Notes under the pieces: generated by a model
The model's input: only the letters and a program-made list of their open reading frames with translations
Database searches by the model: none
What the model was told of the DNA's origin: nothing
Assembly: GCA_945829225.1 (NCBI GenBank)
Contig: CALZTY010000003.1
Span: forward strand, 41,567-105,566
Reading direction: 5' to 3'
Source: an uncultured Bacteroidales bacterium
Lineage (GTDB): Bacteria > Bacteroidota > Bacteroidia > Bacteroidales > Muribaculaceae
DNA length: 64,000 nucleotides
Program-made: the position numbers and the translations under genes
Part shown: positions 17,294 through 24,272 of the stretch, one piece after another
Layout: each line of letters starts with the position of its first letter
Numbering within the stretch: position 1 is the stretch's first letter

Positions 17294-17385
17294 CGGTAAT
17301 TTGGCTGTGATTTATTCGGTAATTTGGCTGTGATTTATTCGGTAATTTGGCTGTGATTTGTTCTGCAATTTGGCGGATTTGGTGA
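17294..17385. repeat. 23-bp tandem repeat array upstream of the DUF4143 ATPase
   Basis: Three nearly identical 23-bp units (17294-17316, 17317-17339, 17340-17362; the first two identical, the third one base different) begin CGGTAATTTGGCTGTGATTT. A diverged fourth unit (17363-17385) contains CTGCAATTTGGC. The period of 23 bp is close to two helical turns, so each unit presents the same DNA face. The array lies between two divergent promoters. Confidence 0.85.
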
Positions 17386-17409
17386 TTTGGAGAGGATTTG
17401 TTATCTTTG
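17378..17409 (+). promoter_or_regulatory. Promoter of the nitroreductase gene
   Basis: TTTG at 17378-17381 and TATCTTTG at 17402-17409 with a 20-bp spacer fit the Bacteroidota consensus. The start codon follows 30 bp after the -7 box. The -33 box lies in the diverged fourth unit of the 23-bp array. Confidence 0.6.
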
Positions 17410-17439
17410 CTGAGGTTTTTGTAATATCTAATAGCTATA

Positions 17440-18060
17440 ATGATGAAAACAGTGAAGATTTTATTGGCGGCTGTGGCGATGGCATCGCTGACAGTCGTGG
17501 GATGTATTAATACATCGGTGTCTGTTACCAAAAATGGGAATGACAATGGAAACGGAGCCATTGATAATATCATGACGCGCACCAGCATTCGCTCCTTTAC
17601 CGAGCAGGCTGTAGATAGTGCCGATGTACAGACTATGCTGAAAGCCGCTATGGCTGCACCGACTGCCGGTAACAAGCAGCCGTGGAAAATGGTGGTTGTC
17701 GACGATGAAACACTGCTCGACTCGCTTTCCGAGCAACATCGCCCCATCGAGACGGCTCCTCTCGCAATAGTGTTGTGTGGCGATACCACCAATGTGTTCC
17801 CCGGCGAGGGTAAGGATTTCTGGATACAGGATGTGTCGGCAGCCACCGAGAATTTGTTGCTCGCAGCGCATAGCTTGGGCTTGGGCGCTGTGTGGTGTGG
17901 CGTATATCCCATCAGCGAACGCACTGCTGCGGTCAAGGGCTTGCTTGGTTTGCCCGATGAGATAGTTCCGCTGTGTGTTGTTGCGATAGGGCATCCAGCT
18001 GAGAGCCCCGAGCCCAAGGATAAGTGGAAGCCCGAGAATGTGCACCACAACGGCTGGTAA
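17440..18060 (+). CDS. Nitroreductase-family lipoprotein
   Basis: This 206-aa protein begins with a lipoprotein signal (AVAMASLTVVGC, cysteine near residue 23), which is unusual for a flavin nitroreductase since most are cytoplasmic. The FMN-binding nitroreductase fold is recognisable from IMTRTSIRSFTEQAVDSADV (about 46-65), MLKAAMAAPTAGNKQPWKMVVV (about 67-88), AATENLLLAAHSLGLGAVWCGVYP (about 131-154) and the end VVAIGHPAESPEPKDKWKPENVHHN. The reaction is probably NAD(P)H-dependent reduction of a nitro, quinone or similar compound. An envelope location raises the question of where the electrons come from. It is a single-gene unit with its own promoter and terminator. Confidence 0.88.
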   Translation: MMKTVKILLAAVAMASLTVVGCINTSVSVTKNGNDNGNGAIDNIMTRTSIRSFTEQAVDSADVQTMLKAAMAAPTAGNKQPWKMVVVDDETLLDSLSEQHRPIETAPLAIVLCGDTTNVFPGEGKDFWIQDVSAATENLLLAAHSLGLGAVWCGVYPISERTAAVKGLLGLPDEIVPLCVVAIGHPAESPEPKDKWKPENVHHNGW

Positions 18061-18073
18061 TACACATTATATA

Positions 18074-18120
18074 TAATAGGAGAGCGACCTCGCCGATGTG
18101 GCGGGGTCGCTCTCCTATTA
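18074..18120. terminator. Strong bidirectional terminator hairpin
   Basis: A 21-bp stem (TAATAGGAGAGCGACCTCGCC with its complement, one G-U pair) and a 5-nt loop (GATGT) sit between two converging genes, 14 nt after the nitroreductase stop and 19 nt from the inositol-phosphate synthase stop. It can serve both strands. Confidence 0.85.
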
Positions 18121-18138
18121 GGGGTTGATGATATCGGA

Positions 18139-19446
18139 TTAGTCGATAGCTTCGTCAGCCTCGTAGCCACCCATTTCGCGGATAGCGTTCTTGAGCATTA
18201 CATACTGCTGGAAGAGGTGGTTAACAGGCACCTCGCCCTTGGTGTAGTCGTGCATCGGGCTCTTGAGGAAGAAGCTCAAGAAGCGCTGGATGCCGTGACG
18301 GCCGGCGCGAGCAGCGAGGTCGCTGAGCAACACGAGGTCGAGGCACAAGGGAGCAGCGAGGATAGAGTCGCGGCACAAGAAGTTGATCTTGATCTGCATG
18401 GGGTAGCCCATCCAGCCGAAGATATCAATGTTGTCCCAACCTTCCTTGTTGTCGTTGCGCGGGGGATAGTAGTTGATGCGCACCTTGTGGAAGTAGTTGG
18501 TGTAGAGGTCGGGTTGGTTTTCGGGAACGAGGATGGACTCGAGGGTGGAGAGCTTGGAAACTTCCTTGGTGCGGAAGTTGGCGGGCTCATCGAGAACGAG
18601 ACCGTCGCGGTTGCCGAGGATGTTGGTTGAGAACCAGCCGCTGAGGCCGAGGCAACGGGTGCCGATGATGGGAGCAAAGCCTGACTTCACCAGGGTTTGA
18701 CCGGTCTTGAAGTCCTTGCCTGCGATGGGCATGCCGGTTTTCTCGGAGAGTTCCCACATAGCGGGGATATCAACGGTGGTGTTGGGAGCGCCCATGATGA
18801 AGGGAGCGCCCTCGGTGAGTGCAGCGTAAGCGTAGCACATAGAGGGAGCGATATGCTCCTTGTCGTCAGCCTTCATAGCGGCTTCGAGAGCGGCGAGGGT
18901 ACCGTGAACTTGCTCGTCAACGGGCACGTAAACCTCGGTAGATGCAGCCCAGAGAACTACGACGCGGCTGCAGCCGTGCTGAGCCTTGAAGTCGCGGATG
19001 TCCTTGCGGAGTTGCTCAACCATCTCCCAGCGGGTGAAGCCCTTGAGGTAGTTCTCACCTTCGAGACGCTTGGCATAGTTGTGGTCGAAAGCAGCCTTCA
19101 TAGGCTTGATAGCCTCGAGTTCTTCCTTGACGGGGTTGATGTCTTTCTCTTTGAGCACTTCAGCGTTGATGGCTGATTCGTAAGCGTTTGCAGGATAAAC
19201 GTCCCAGGTGCCGAAAACGATGTCGTTGAGGTCGGTGATGGGTACGATTTCGTTATATTTCAGGTATTTGGCTTCAGCACCTTGTCCTACACGGATTTTG
19301 TCGTACTGAGTCATCGAGCCGATGGGTTTAGCGAGGCCTTTGCGAGCCATGAGCACACCGGTCATGAAAGTTGTGGCAACGGCACCGTTACCGACAACCA
19401 TAACGCCGAGTTTACCCTCGGCGGGCTTTACTTTACATTGAGTCAT
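18139..19446 (-). CDS. myo-Inositol-1-phosphate synthase
   Basis: The enzyme converts glucose-6-phosphate to 1D-myo-inositol-3-phosphate (L-inositol-1-phosphate) using NAD, the entry step to inositol lipids. The product is about 435 aa. Hallmarks are the N-terminal GVMVVGNGAVATTFMTGV NAD-binding motif, VFGTWDVYPANAYESA, SRVVVLWAASTEVYVP, INGAPNTTVDIPA-like sequence (FIMGAPNTTVDIPAMWELSE) and the catalytic region GKDFKTGQTLVKSGFAPIIGTRCLGLSG. The ORF track start (19452) is a TTG; I use ATG 19446. It is the last gene of the inositol-lipid cluster, but a separate promoter 80 bp upstream means it can be expressed independently. In Bacteroides thetaiotaomicron the equivalent gene sits in the characterised inositol-lipid cluster. 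Confidence 0.95.
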   Translation of the reverse strand: MTQCKVKPAEGKLGVMVVGNGAVATTFMTGVLMARKGLAKPIGSMTQYDKIRVGQGAEAKYLKYNEIVPITDLNDIVFGTWDVYPANAYESAINAEVLKEKDINPVKEELEAIKPMKAAFDHNYAKRLEGENYLKGFTRWEMVEQLRKDIRDFKAQHGCSRVVVLWAASTEVYVPVDEQVHGTLAALEAAMKADDKEHIAPSMCYAYAALTEGAPFIMGAPNTTVDIPAMWELSEKTGMPIAGKDFKTGQTLVKSGFAPIIGTRCLGLSGWFSTNILGNRDGLVLDEPANFRTKEVSKLSTLESILVPENQPDLYTNYFHKVRINYYPPRNDNKEGWDNIDIFGWMGYPMQIKINFLCRDSILAAPLCLDLVLLSDLAARAGRHGIQRFLSFFLKSPMHDYTKGEVPVNHLFQQYVMLKNAIREMGGYEADEAID

Positions 19447-19526
19447 GATCAAAATAAAATATGTGTTATGTAGTTATGTTATATTCTCACATTTGAATGA
19501 AAACTGTGACTTGCAGTTTCAGCGGT

Positions 19527-19556
19527 CAAAGTTAAAGAAAATTTCTTAATTGCAAA
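19527..19556 (-). promoter_or_regulatory. Promoter of the inositol-phosphate synthase gene
   Basis: On the minus strand TTTG (19556-19553), an 18-bp spacer and TAACTTTG (19534-19527) match the consensus fully. The 206-bp gap between the HAD gene stop and this gene holds nothing else I can recognise; it is AT-rich. Confidence 0.7.
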
Positions 19557-19652
19557 AAATAATTTAGTTTAAACAATGTGATAAATTGTGAATATTTACG
19601 GTATTTATCGCGATAATGCAAAAATATCTAAATTTCACGTCATTTTTAACAT

Positions 19653-20381
19653 TTAATTCTTAAAATCACTTAATAGCGCATTGGCGATTTCGGGCAATGT
19701 AGTAGACTTTTCTGCCAACATTTTTTGGGGATCGTCGTCGCGCCATTGGCGTCCTCGGATCCACGCGGTGTGGCAGCCGATAGCGCGCGCAGGTGAGATA
19801 TCCTTGGAGATGCTGTCGCCGACGACGAGTACCTGCTCGGCGGGTAGGTCGAGGACTACGCAACCGAGGGTGAAGATGCGAGGGTCGGGCTTGCGCACGC
19901 CAACGACGGCGCTCTCGATGACGCCGCGGAAAAATTTTCGGATGTCAAAGTCGCGCAATACGCTGTCGATGTTGCCATAGAAGTTGCTGACAGCCACCAG
20001 TGGATAGTGCTCGGCAAGAGCCTTGAGGGTTGTGGCAGCTTCGCCCACACAGGTGCGGGCATGTCGGTAGCATCCATCGGCGATGGTCTCGGCGAGAGCC
20101 TTGTCGGCAGCGGCAGCGATACCGTTTTGTGCCAAATACTCCATCTCGATGGCAATCTTGACGCGCATCAAGTCGGCAAAGGTAAAATTGGGCTTGATGA
20201 GCGGGTGGGTCGCCAGATAACGCTCGGCATGGATATATGCCGGCTTGAAGGTCTCCCAATCGAGGGTCAAACCATTGGCGATGTATTGGTCGTAGATTAC
20301 CTCGCTCCAGTGGTCGCCACGGCTGTCGATGGTGCCGCCGTAGTCAAAGATGATGCCACGGATGTCGTTATTTGTTGTCAT
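19653..20381 (-). CDS. HAD-superfamily hydrolase of the inositol-lipid cluster
   Basis: The 242-aa protein is a haloacid-dehalogenase-type hydrolase. Motif I is IIFDYGGTIDSRGDHW (about residues 10-25) with glycine in place of the second residue pair of DxDGT, as in some HAD phosphatases. Motif II is LVAVSNFYGN (about 129-138), motif III lies near RGVIESAVVGVRKPDPRIF (about 151-170), and motif IV is VLVVGDSISKDISPA (about 186-200). A cap domain lies between motifs I and II. HAD enzymes usually remove phosphate from small molecules. In this setting inositol phosphate, a lipid phosphate or a headgroup intermediate are candidates, but this is inference. Its start overlaps the end of the 72-aa gene by 14 nt. 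Confidence 0.88.
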   Translation of the reverse strand: MTTNNDIRGIIFDYGGTIDSRGDHWSEVIYDQYIANGLTLDWETFKPAYIHAERYLATHPLIKPNFTFADLMRVKIAIEMEYLAQNGIAAAADKALAETIADGCYRHARTCVGEAATTLKALAEHYPLVAVSNFYGNIDSVLRDFDIRKFFRGVIESAVVGVRKPDPRIFTLGCVVLDLPAEQVLVVGDSISKDISPARAIGCHTAWIRGRQWRDDDPQKMLAEKSTTLPEIANALLSDFKN

Positions 20382-20586
20382 AGCCTATGTCGATGATGCC
20401 CACCTCGGTGGCGTTGGCGCATACATAGGGCCACGAGAAGGTCACGCTCTTGCCGCCGGAGTCGATGGTGGCGACCAGGTTGGCGCGTTCGTTGTTGATA
20501 GCGCGACCGATGTAATACTGCCCGTTGATGCTCAGTTTGAGCCACTTGTTGGCGGGAAATTGTTCGAATTGCGGGGTTGTTTCCAT
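20368..20586 (-). CDS. Small hypothetical protein in the inositol-lipid cluster
   Basis: I do not recognise this protein. The ORF track starts it at a TTG (20616); I prefer ATG 20586, giving 72 aa that begin METTPQFEQFPANKWLKL. There is no signal peptide or membrane segment. The sequence alternates strands and turns (SINGQYYIGRAINNERANLVATIDSGGKSVTFSWPYVC), which suggests a small all-beta domain. It lies 26 nt after the 312-aa CDP-alcohol transferase gene and overlaps the HAD gene by 14 nt. That tight packing argues it is a real gene and possibly a partner of one of them. Confidence 0.65.
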   Translation of the reverse strand: METTPQFEQFPANKWLKLSINGQYYIGRAINNERANLVATIDSGGKSVTFSWPYVCANATEVGIIDIGYDNK

Positions 20587-20612
20587 GGATAAAAGTGTGT
20601 AAGGAGGAGAGG

Positions 20613-21551
20613 TCAATACTTGCCTTGCTCGATGTCGCAGGTGAAATGCCTGCAGATGCTCTCGTGACGGCGCACCATATATATAAGGAGTGCGTTGAGC
20701 ACGACGAGTTCAAATACAAAGTACAAGTAGGGCATTCCGGCGAATAAAGAAGCAAACAAGGCGATTGTGCGCCAGTTAAATGACAGTATGTTGGTATATT
20801 TCATCAGGGGGAGCGAAGCGGCGCGGAAGTCTTGTCGCAGAGCGGTGGGGAGTTCCTCGTCGCCCCAACGCTCGGCTGTGGTAGCGCGCAGACGTTGCAT
20901 CGCCGGGGTAGTAGCCTCTTGATTGCGAGTATATTGAGTGTAGAAATAGAGAACAATCTTGCGACGGAAGTCTTTGCTCCACGACAGGGCATTGAGGCGT
21001 GGCTCCAAGTCGGCAGAGCGGTCGAGTTCGCTGCCCTCTTTGCCCTTGACATGGAGGAGGTGGAATTGTCTGTAATAGTCAGCCATAGCGGCTTGCTTGC
21101 CGTGGCACACACCGGTGATGGCAGCGATTGTCCAGATTAGCCATGGGTGGGCGCTGAAGAATGGGTCTACAGCGTTCATACGCAGGCAGATAGAGGCATA
21201 GATGGTGAAGAACCACAGATCGCCGCTGATGCCGTCGAGGATGCGCCCGATGGGCGAGTAATTGCCGGTGAGGCGGGCGAGTTGACCATCGCAACTGTCA
21301 AAGGTGTTTGCCCAAATCAACAGGAGCATACCGATGACATTAATCCACAAGTCATTGTAATAGAAGCATATGCCGGCACCTACGCCCAGAAATATTGAGG
21401 AGATGGTCACGGCATTGGGGGTCACACCGATGCGACGGAACAGATATGCCCAGGCGAAGCCGATGGGGCGGTAAAATGCCAAGTCGATATGCTCCTCTGT
21501 GTCGGAGGATTTCAGCGATTTGCGGTATTGTTCTTTGAGGTCAACAAACAT
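20613..21551 (-). CDS. CDP-alcohol phosphatidyltransferase family enzyme (larger, 312 aa)
   Basis: An integral membrane enzyme of the CDP-alcohol phosphotransferase family. The complete signature D-x2-DG-x2-AR-x8-G-x3-D-x3-D is visible as DSCDGQLAR, then G, then RILDGISGD at about residues 87-113. An extended N-terminal cytoplasmic part (YRKSLKSSDTEEHIDLAFYRPIG) precedes the first helix, and VTPNAVTISSIFLGVGAG is the typical helix before the active site. About six membrane segments follow, with a soluble loop rich in charged residues (about 175-260). It is the second such enzyme in the cluster. One of the two should make phosphatidylinositol-phosphate from CDP-diacylglycerol; the acceptor of the other is open. 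It ends 5 nt from the AUR1-like gene. Confidence 0.9.
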   Translation of the reverse strand: MFVDLKEQYRKSLKSSDTEEHIDLAFYRPIGFAWAYLFRRIGVTPNAVTISSIFLGVGAGICFYYNDLWINVIGMLLLIWANTFDSCDGQLARLTGNYSPIGRILDGISGDLWFFTIYASICLRMNAVDPFFSAHPWLIWTIAAITGVCHGKQAAMADYYRQFHLLHVKGKEGSELDRSADLEPRLNALSWSKDFRRKIVLYFYTQYTRNQEATTPAMQRLRATTAERWGDEELPTALRQDFRAASLPLMKYTNILSFNWRTIALFASLFAGMPYLYFVFELVVLNALLIYMVRRHESICRHFTCDIEQGKY

Positions 21552-21555
21552 AGGA

Positions 21556-22509
21556 CTATGATTTGGTAGGACTTATATATAATGTGTACCTGTTGACAAA
21601 GCGAGCGACAGCTGGGATGCGCATCAGCAAGCCCTCAAAGAGAGCATAGCCGATGAACGTGACGACGATGCCTCCGAGGACATCGAGAATATAGTGGTGA
21701 GAGGTGTAGACGGCGGTGAACCATATGCCGGCGCAGATGACAGCCCACGCGATGCGCATAGCCAGCGGGCAGCGGGCTCGTAGCGCATAGATGAATGCCA
21801 CCAACATATAGGCGGAGTGGAGCGAGGGCATAGCAGCAAAGACATTGGCGTTGCGCGCATACAAACCATCGAAGATGCCCACGCCGAGCATGCTGTCGAA
21901 GCGTCCCAAGCCGGCGACCTCGCCGGTGGTGCCGGTGATGAAGTCAAAGCCATGCGAGGCGACATACCATGGCGGCGCTGCCGGGTGGATGTAGTAGCCG
22001 GCAAAGCCCACAAGGTTGACCAACAGGAATACTATGGCGAAGTGGAGATAAGTGCGGCGTTGCCCCTTGGCATATAGCCAGATGCCGAAGGCGATGGGCA
22101 CGGGTACCCAGCACAGGTAGAATATTCCGGCGAGGAAATCCATCCACGCGGTGTTGTGGATGGCAAAGAACTCGTTTGGGGTGAGGCACTCGCCGGCGGC
22201 TGTCGTGATGCCGAAGAGCGATTTCTCACACTCATACAGTCCTTGGATATCCACGCTGTTGACCGTGTAATTGGGTAGCAGGTTCATCCAGTCGTAACTG
22301 ATACCGAAGATGAAGAATGGAGCCAAGGCTACCACCAGGCGACGCGAGCCGTTGCTGAGCATAAACATCAGCAAGATAAGCGCGGCGAGCAGCGAGTGCT
22401 CGGGGCGGAAGCCGATAAAAACGCCGGTCACCACGAGCCACACCGCCAGGAAGGCGATGAGCATCAGCGCGTGGCGCATTGGAGGCATATGTCGCTGCAG
22501 AAAACTCAT
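21556..22509 (-). CDS. PAP2/AUR1-like inositol phosphorylceramide synthase (predicted)
   Basis: The 317-aa membrane protein has the PAP2/AUR1 phosphotransferase layout with about eight membrane segments. The active-site motifs appear in order: YYIHPAAPPWY (about 176-186), AAMPSLHSAYMLVAFIY (about 225-241) and the catalytic YTSHHYILDVLGG (about 268-280). Both catalytic histidines and the aspartate are present. In fungi AUR1 moves phosphoinositol from phosphatidylinositol to ceramide, and the Bacteroides inositol-lipid cluster contains a homologous gene needed for inositol phosphorylceramide. That function is therefore expected but not proven. Its start overlaps the upstream transferase gene by 4 nt (ATGA), so they are coupled. 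Confidence 0.88.
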   Translation of the reverse strand: MSFLQRHMPPMRHALMLIAFLAVWLVVTGVFIGFRPEHSLLAALILLMFMLSNGSRRLVVALAPFFIFGISYDWMNLLPNYTVNSVDIQGLYECEKSLFGITTAAGECLTPNEFFAIHNTAWMDFLAGIFYLCWVPVPIAFGIWLYAKGQRRTYLHFAIVFLLVNLVGFAGYYIHPAAPPWYVASHGFDFITGTTGEVAGLGRFDSMLGVGIFDGLYARNANVFAAMPSLHSAYMLVAFIYALRARCPLAMRIAWAVICAGIWFTAVYTSHHYILDVLGGIVVTFIGYALFEGLLMRIPAVARFVNRYTLYISPTKS

Positions 22510-23192
22510 TTATCGGCAGTTAATGCGCGGCGGCAGTGTGCGATGCGAGCAAAGGCGGTGATGTTGGCAAAGAGGGCGATGACCGCCATGGCAACAGTGA
22601 GGATAATCAAGGCATCAAAGGGGCAGTCGCACAAGCCGCAGATACCGGCGGCGAGGGCACCCACTGATGTGACCACCACGCGCTCGGGGCGCTGCATGAA
22701 GCCTACCTTGCACTCGATATCCAAGCCCTCGGCGCGGGCGCGCACATAACTGACCATAACTGAACCAACCATGGCGAGGAAGGTGATGAGCGCGGTGATG
22801 GGACGTCCGATGGCAAACATATAATAGGCGATGCCTCCGAGGGTGAGCATCTCGCAGTAGCGGTCGAGGACCGAGTCGTAGAGAGCGCCGAAACGGCTCA
22901 CCATGCCACCAAGGCGCGCTACTTGCCCATCGAGCATATCGAAGAGCGAGAACAAGATGATGACGGCGCCGGCCAGGGTGACCAAGTCGTAGCGCAAGTC
23001 GCCGGGAGTGGCGGTGAGGGCTGCCCAAGCAAAGATGCCCGCAGCCGCAGCATTGCCTATCAGCCCTATAGTGGTGACGATATTGGGGGTGACACCCATC
23101 TTGATGAGCAGACGCACAAAGGGATTAATCACGCCATATATGCCCTGTTGCAGGGCGTCGCGCAGGCGCTTGAATGTCGATGTTTTTTCCAT
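22506..23192 (-). CDS. CDP-alcohol phosphatidyltransferase, likely phosphatidylinositol-phosphate synthase
   Basis: The 228-aa protein has the CDP-alcohol phosphotransferase signature in DMLDGQVARLGG...GALYDSVLDR (about 84-110), with both aspartate pairs kept, and about six membrane helices. GVTPNIVTTIGLIGNAAAAG is the conserved first helix. Size and sequence resemble PgsA-like and bacterial phosphatidylinositol-phosphate synthases. Those join inositol-1-phosphate to CDP-diacylglycerol to make the phosphorylated lipid, which then needs a phosphatase; a PgpA-like phosphatase is encoded two genes upstream. I judge it the better candidate for that step than the 312-aa paralogue, by size and position. 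It follows the GtrA gene by 10 nt. Confidence 0.88.
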   Translation of the reverse strand: MEKTSTFKRLRDALQQGIYGVINPFVRLLIKMGVTPNIVTTIGLIGNAAAAGIFAWAALTATPGDLRYDLVTLAGAVIILFSLFDMLDGQVARLGGMVSRFGALYDSVLDRYCEMLTLGGIAYYMFAIGRPITALITFLAMVGSVMVSYVRARAEGLDIECKVGFMQRPERVVVTSVGALAAGICGLCDCPFDALIILTVAMAVIALFANITAFARIAHCRRALTADK

Positions 23193-23202
23193 TTCTTTGG
23201 AT

Positions 23203-23769
23203 TTATTGTTGCTCGGCGCCGCTGTGTCGGTGTCGAGGTATAAAGAAATTGATAAATGCTATGGCGTAACGGTCGAAGCCGTTAGGGCGATATACAAAGG
23301 AACGTTGCATCAAGAAGTTCCATGCCAAGGAAACCACCAAAGACACGAATAGGCGGGCGGCGGCGAATATGCCATCGGGGCGGAAGCCTATGTCGACCAG
23401 CCAGGTCCACTTGCTCAGGAGAATTTGGAGCCCTGTGGTGCCATACATGTTGAGCAACAGACTGCCTATCCAGATGATGAAATACTTGACAGCGACAGCC
23501 TTGACCGATTGTCCCGAGGCGTGGAAGGTGAATTTGTAATTGATGCAGCAATTGATGATGCCTCCGACTACGGCTCCACATGCCACCGACAGGTTGGAGC
23601 GGTAGAACATATCGAGGCTTGAGAACACGAAGGCAAACAACAGGAAAGAGGTGAGCATATCGGTCCACGAAGCAATCTGCGAGGAAATGCTTGAGCGAAT
23701 GAATGTGAACCACCCCCCGCTGTTGAGGAGTTTGTCGCCGGCGCGCTTGATGAATGACTTGTTCAGCAT
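23203..23769 (-). CDS. GtrA-family membrane protein
   Basis: The 188-aa protein has four membrane helices in the GtrA arrangement: ASWTDMLTSFLLFAFVFSSLDMF, VACGAVVGGIINCCINYKFTFH, VKYFIIWIGSLLLNMYGT and ARLFVSLVVSLAWNFLMQRSFVY. The conserved INYKFTF and WNFLMQRSFVY segments are clear. Known GtrA proteins are thought to flip lipid-linked precursors across the inner membrane. Inside this cluster it may translocate an inositol lipid or a polyprenyl-linked headgroup donor; that is inference. It overlaps the PgpA-like gene by 7 nt. Confidence 0.88.
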   Translation of the reverse strand: MLNKSFIKRAGDKLLNSGGWFTFIRSSISSQIASWTDMLTSFLLFAFVFSSLDMFYRSNLSVACGAVVGGIINCCINYKFTFHASGQSVKAVAVKYFIIWIGSLLLNMYGTTGLQILLSKWTWLVDIGFRPDGIFAAARLFVSLVVSLAWNFLMQRSFVYRPNGFDRYAIAFINFFIPRHRHSGAEQQ

Positions 23770-24272
23770 ACCGTGGCGGTATAGATTAGTACAACGATAG
23801 CGGCATAAGCGCCGGCGAGGATATCATCAGCCATGATGCCGACGCCACCGGGGAGTTGCTCCATGCGTCGCACGCCCAGGGGCTTGACGATATCGAAGAA
23901 ACGGAAAGCAGCGAGCGACAGGGCAACGCCTACCCACACTTGCCAGCCGACTAATGGCTGCGTAGCCATCGCCGAGAGGGGCAGCATGCCTATCCACTGA
24001 CCAACAGTCTCGTCGATGACGATGCGCGATGGGTCGGGACCCCAATAGCGCTCGGATACGGTGCCTGCCCACACGCCCAATGCCGAGAATACGGCGATGA
24101 GGGCTATCATAATAATCCACATGGTAATCAGCGAGGGCTGAAATGCAGCGATGGCTATCCACACGGCGACACCGCCGATGGCACCCATGGTGCCGGGTCC
24201 CCAGGGCCAATAGCCGCAACCGAGGGTCGTCCCTATTAGTTTTGCCGCCAACGGCATCTTATCCTTGCTCAT
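23763..24272 (-). CDS. PgpA-like lipid phosphatase, predicted phosphatidylinositol-phosphate phosphatase
   Basis: The 169-aa membrane protein belongs to the phosphatidylglycerophosphatase A family. Diagnostic segments are GTTLGCGYWPWGPGTMGAIGGV (about 14-35), the metal-binding RIVIDETVGQWIGMLPL (about 83-99) and the C-terminal GVRRMEQLPGGVGIMADDILAGAYA (about 133-157). The family dephosphorylates phosphatidylglycerophosphate. In the Bacteroides inositol-lipid cluster the homologue instead removes the phosphate from phosphatidylinositol-phosphate, and the location here suggests the same. Four membrane helices are likely. It overlaps both neighbours (4 and 7 nt), so translation is coupled along the operon. 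Confidence 0.9.
   Translation of the reverse strand: MSKDKMPLAAKLIGTTLGCGYWPWGPGTMGAIGGVAVWIAIAAFQPSLITMWIIMIALIAVFSALGVWAGTVSERYWGPDPSRIVIDETVGQWIGMLPLSAMATQPLVGWQVWVGVALSLAAFRFFDIVKPLGVRRMEQLPGGVGIMADDILAGAYAAIVVLIYTATVC

Noticed and set aside
17294-17385. Possible CRISPR array
   Set aside because: Units are contiguous 23-bp tandem copies without unique spacers and there are no cas genes.
17259-18170. 303-aa minus-strand frame opposite the nitroreductase gene
   Set aside because: It overlaps a well-defined nitroreductase, and its C-terminal repeats simply translate the 23-bp tandem array.
18217-19473. Several plus-strand frames opposite inositol-phosphate synthase
   Set aside because: They are antisense shadows of a highly conserved enzyme.
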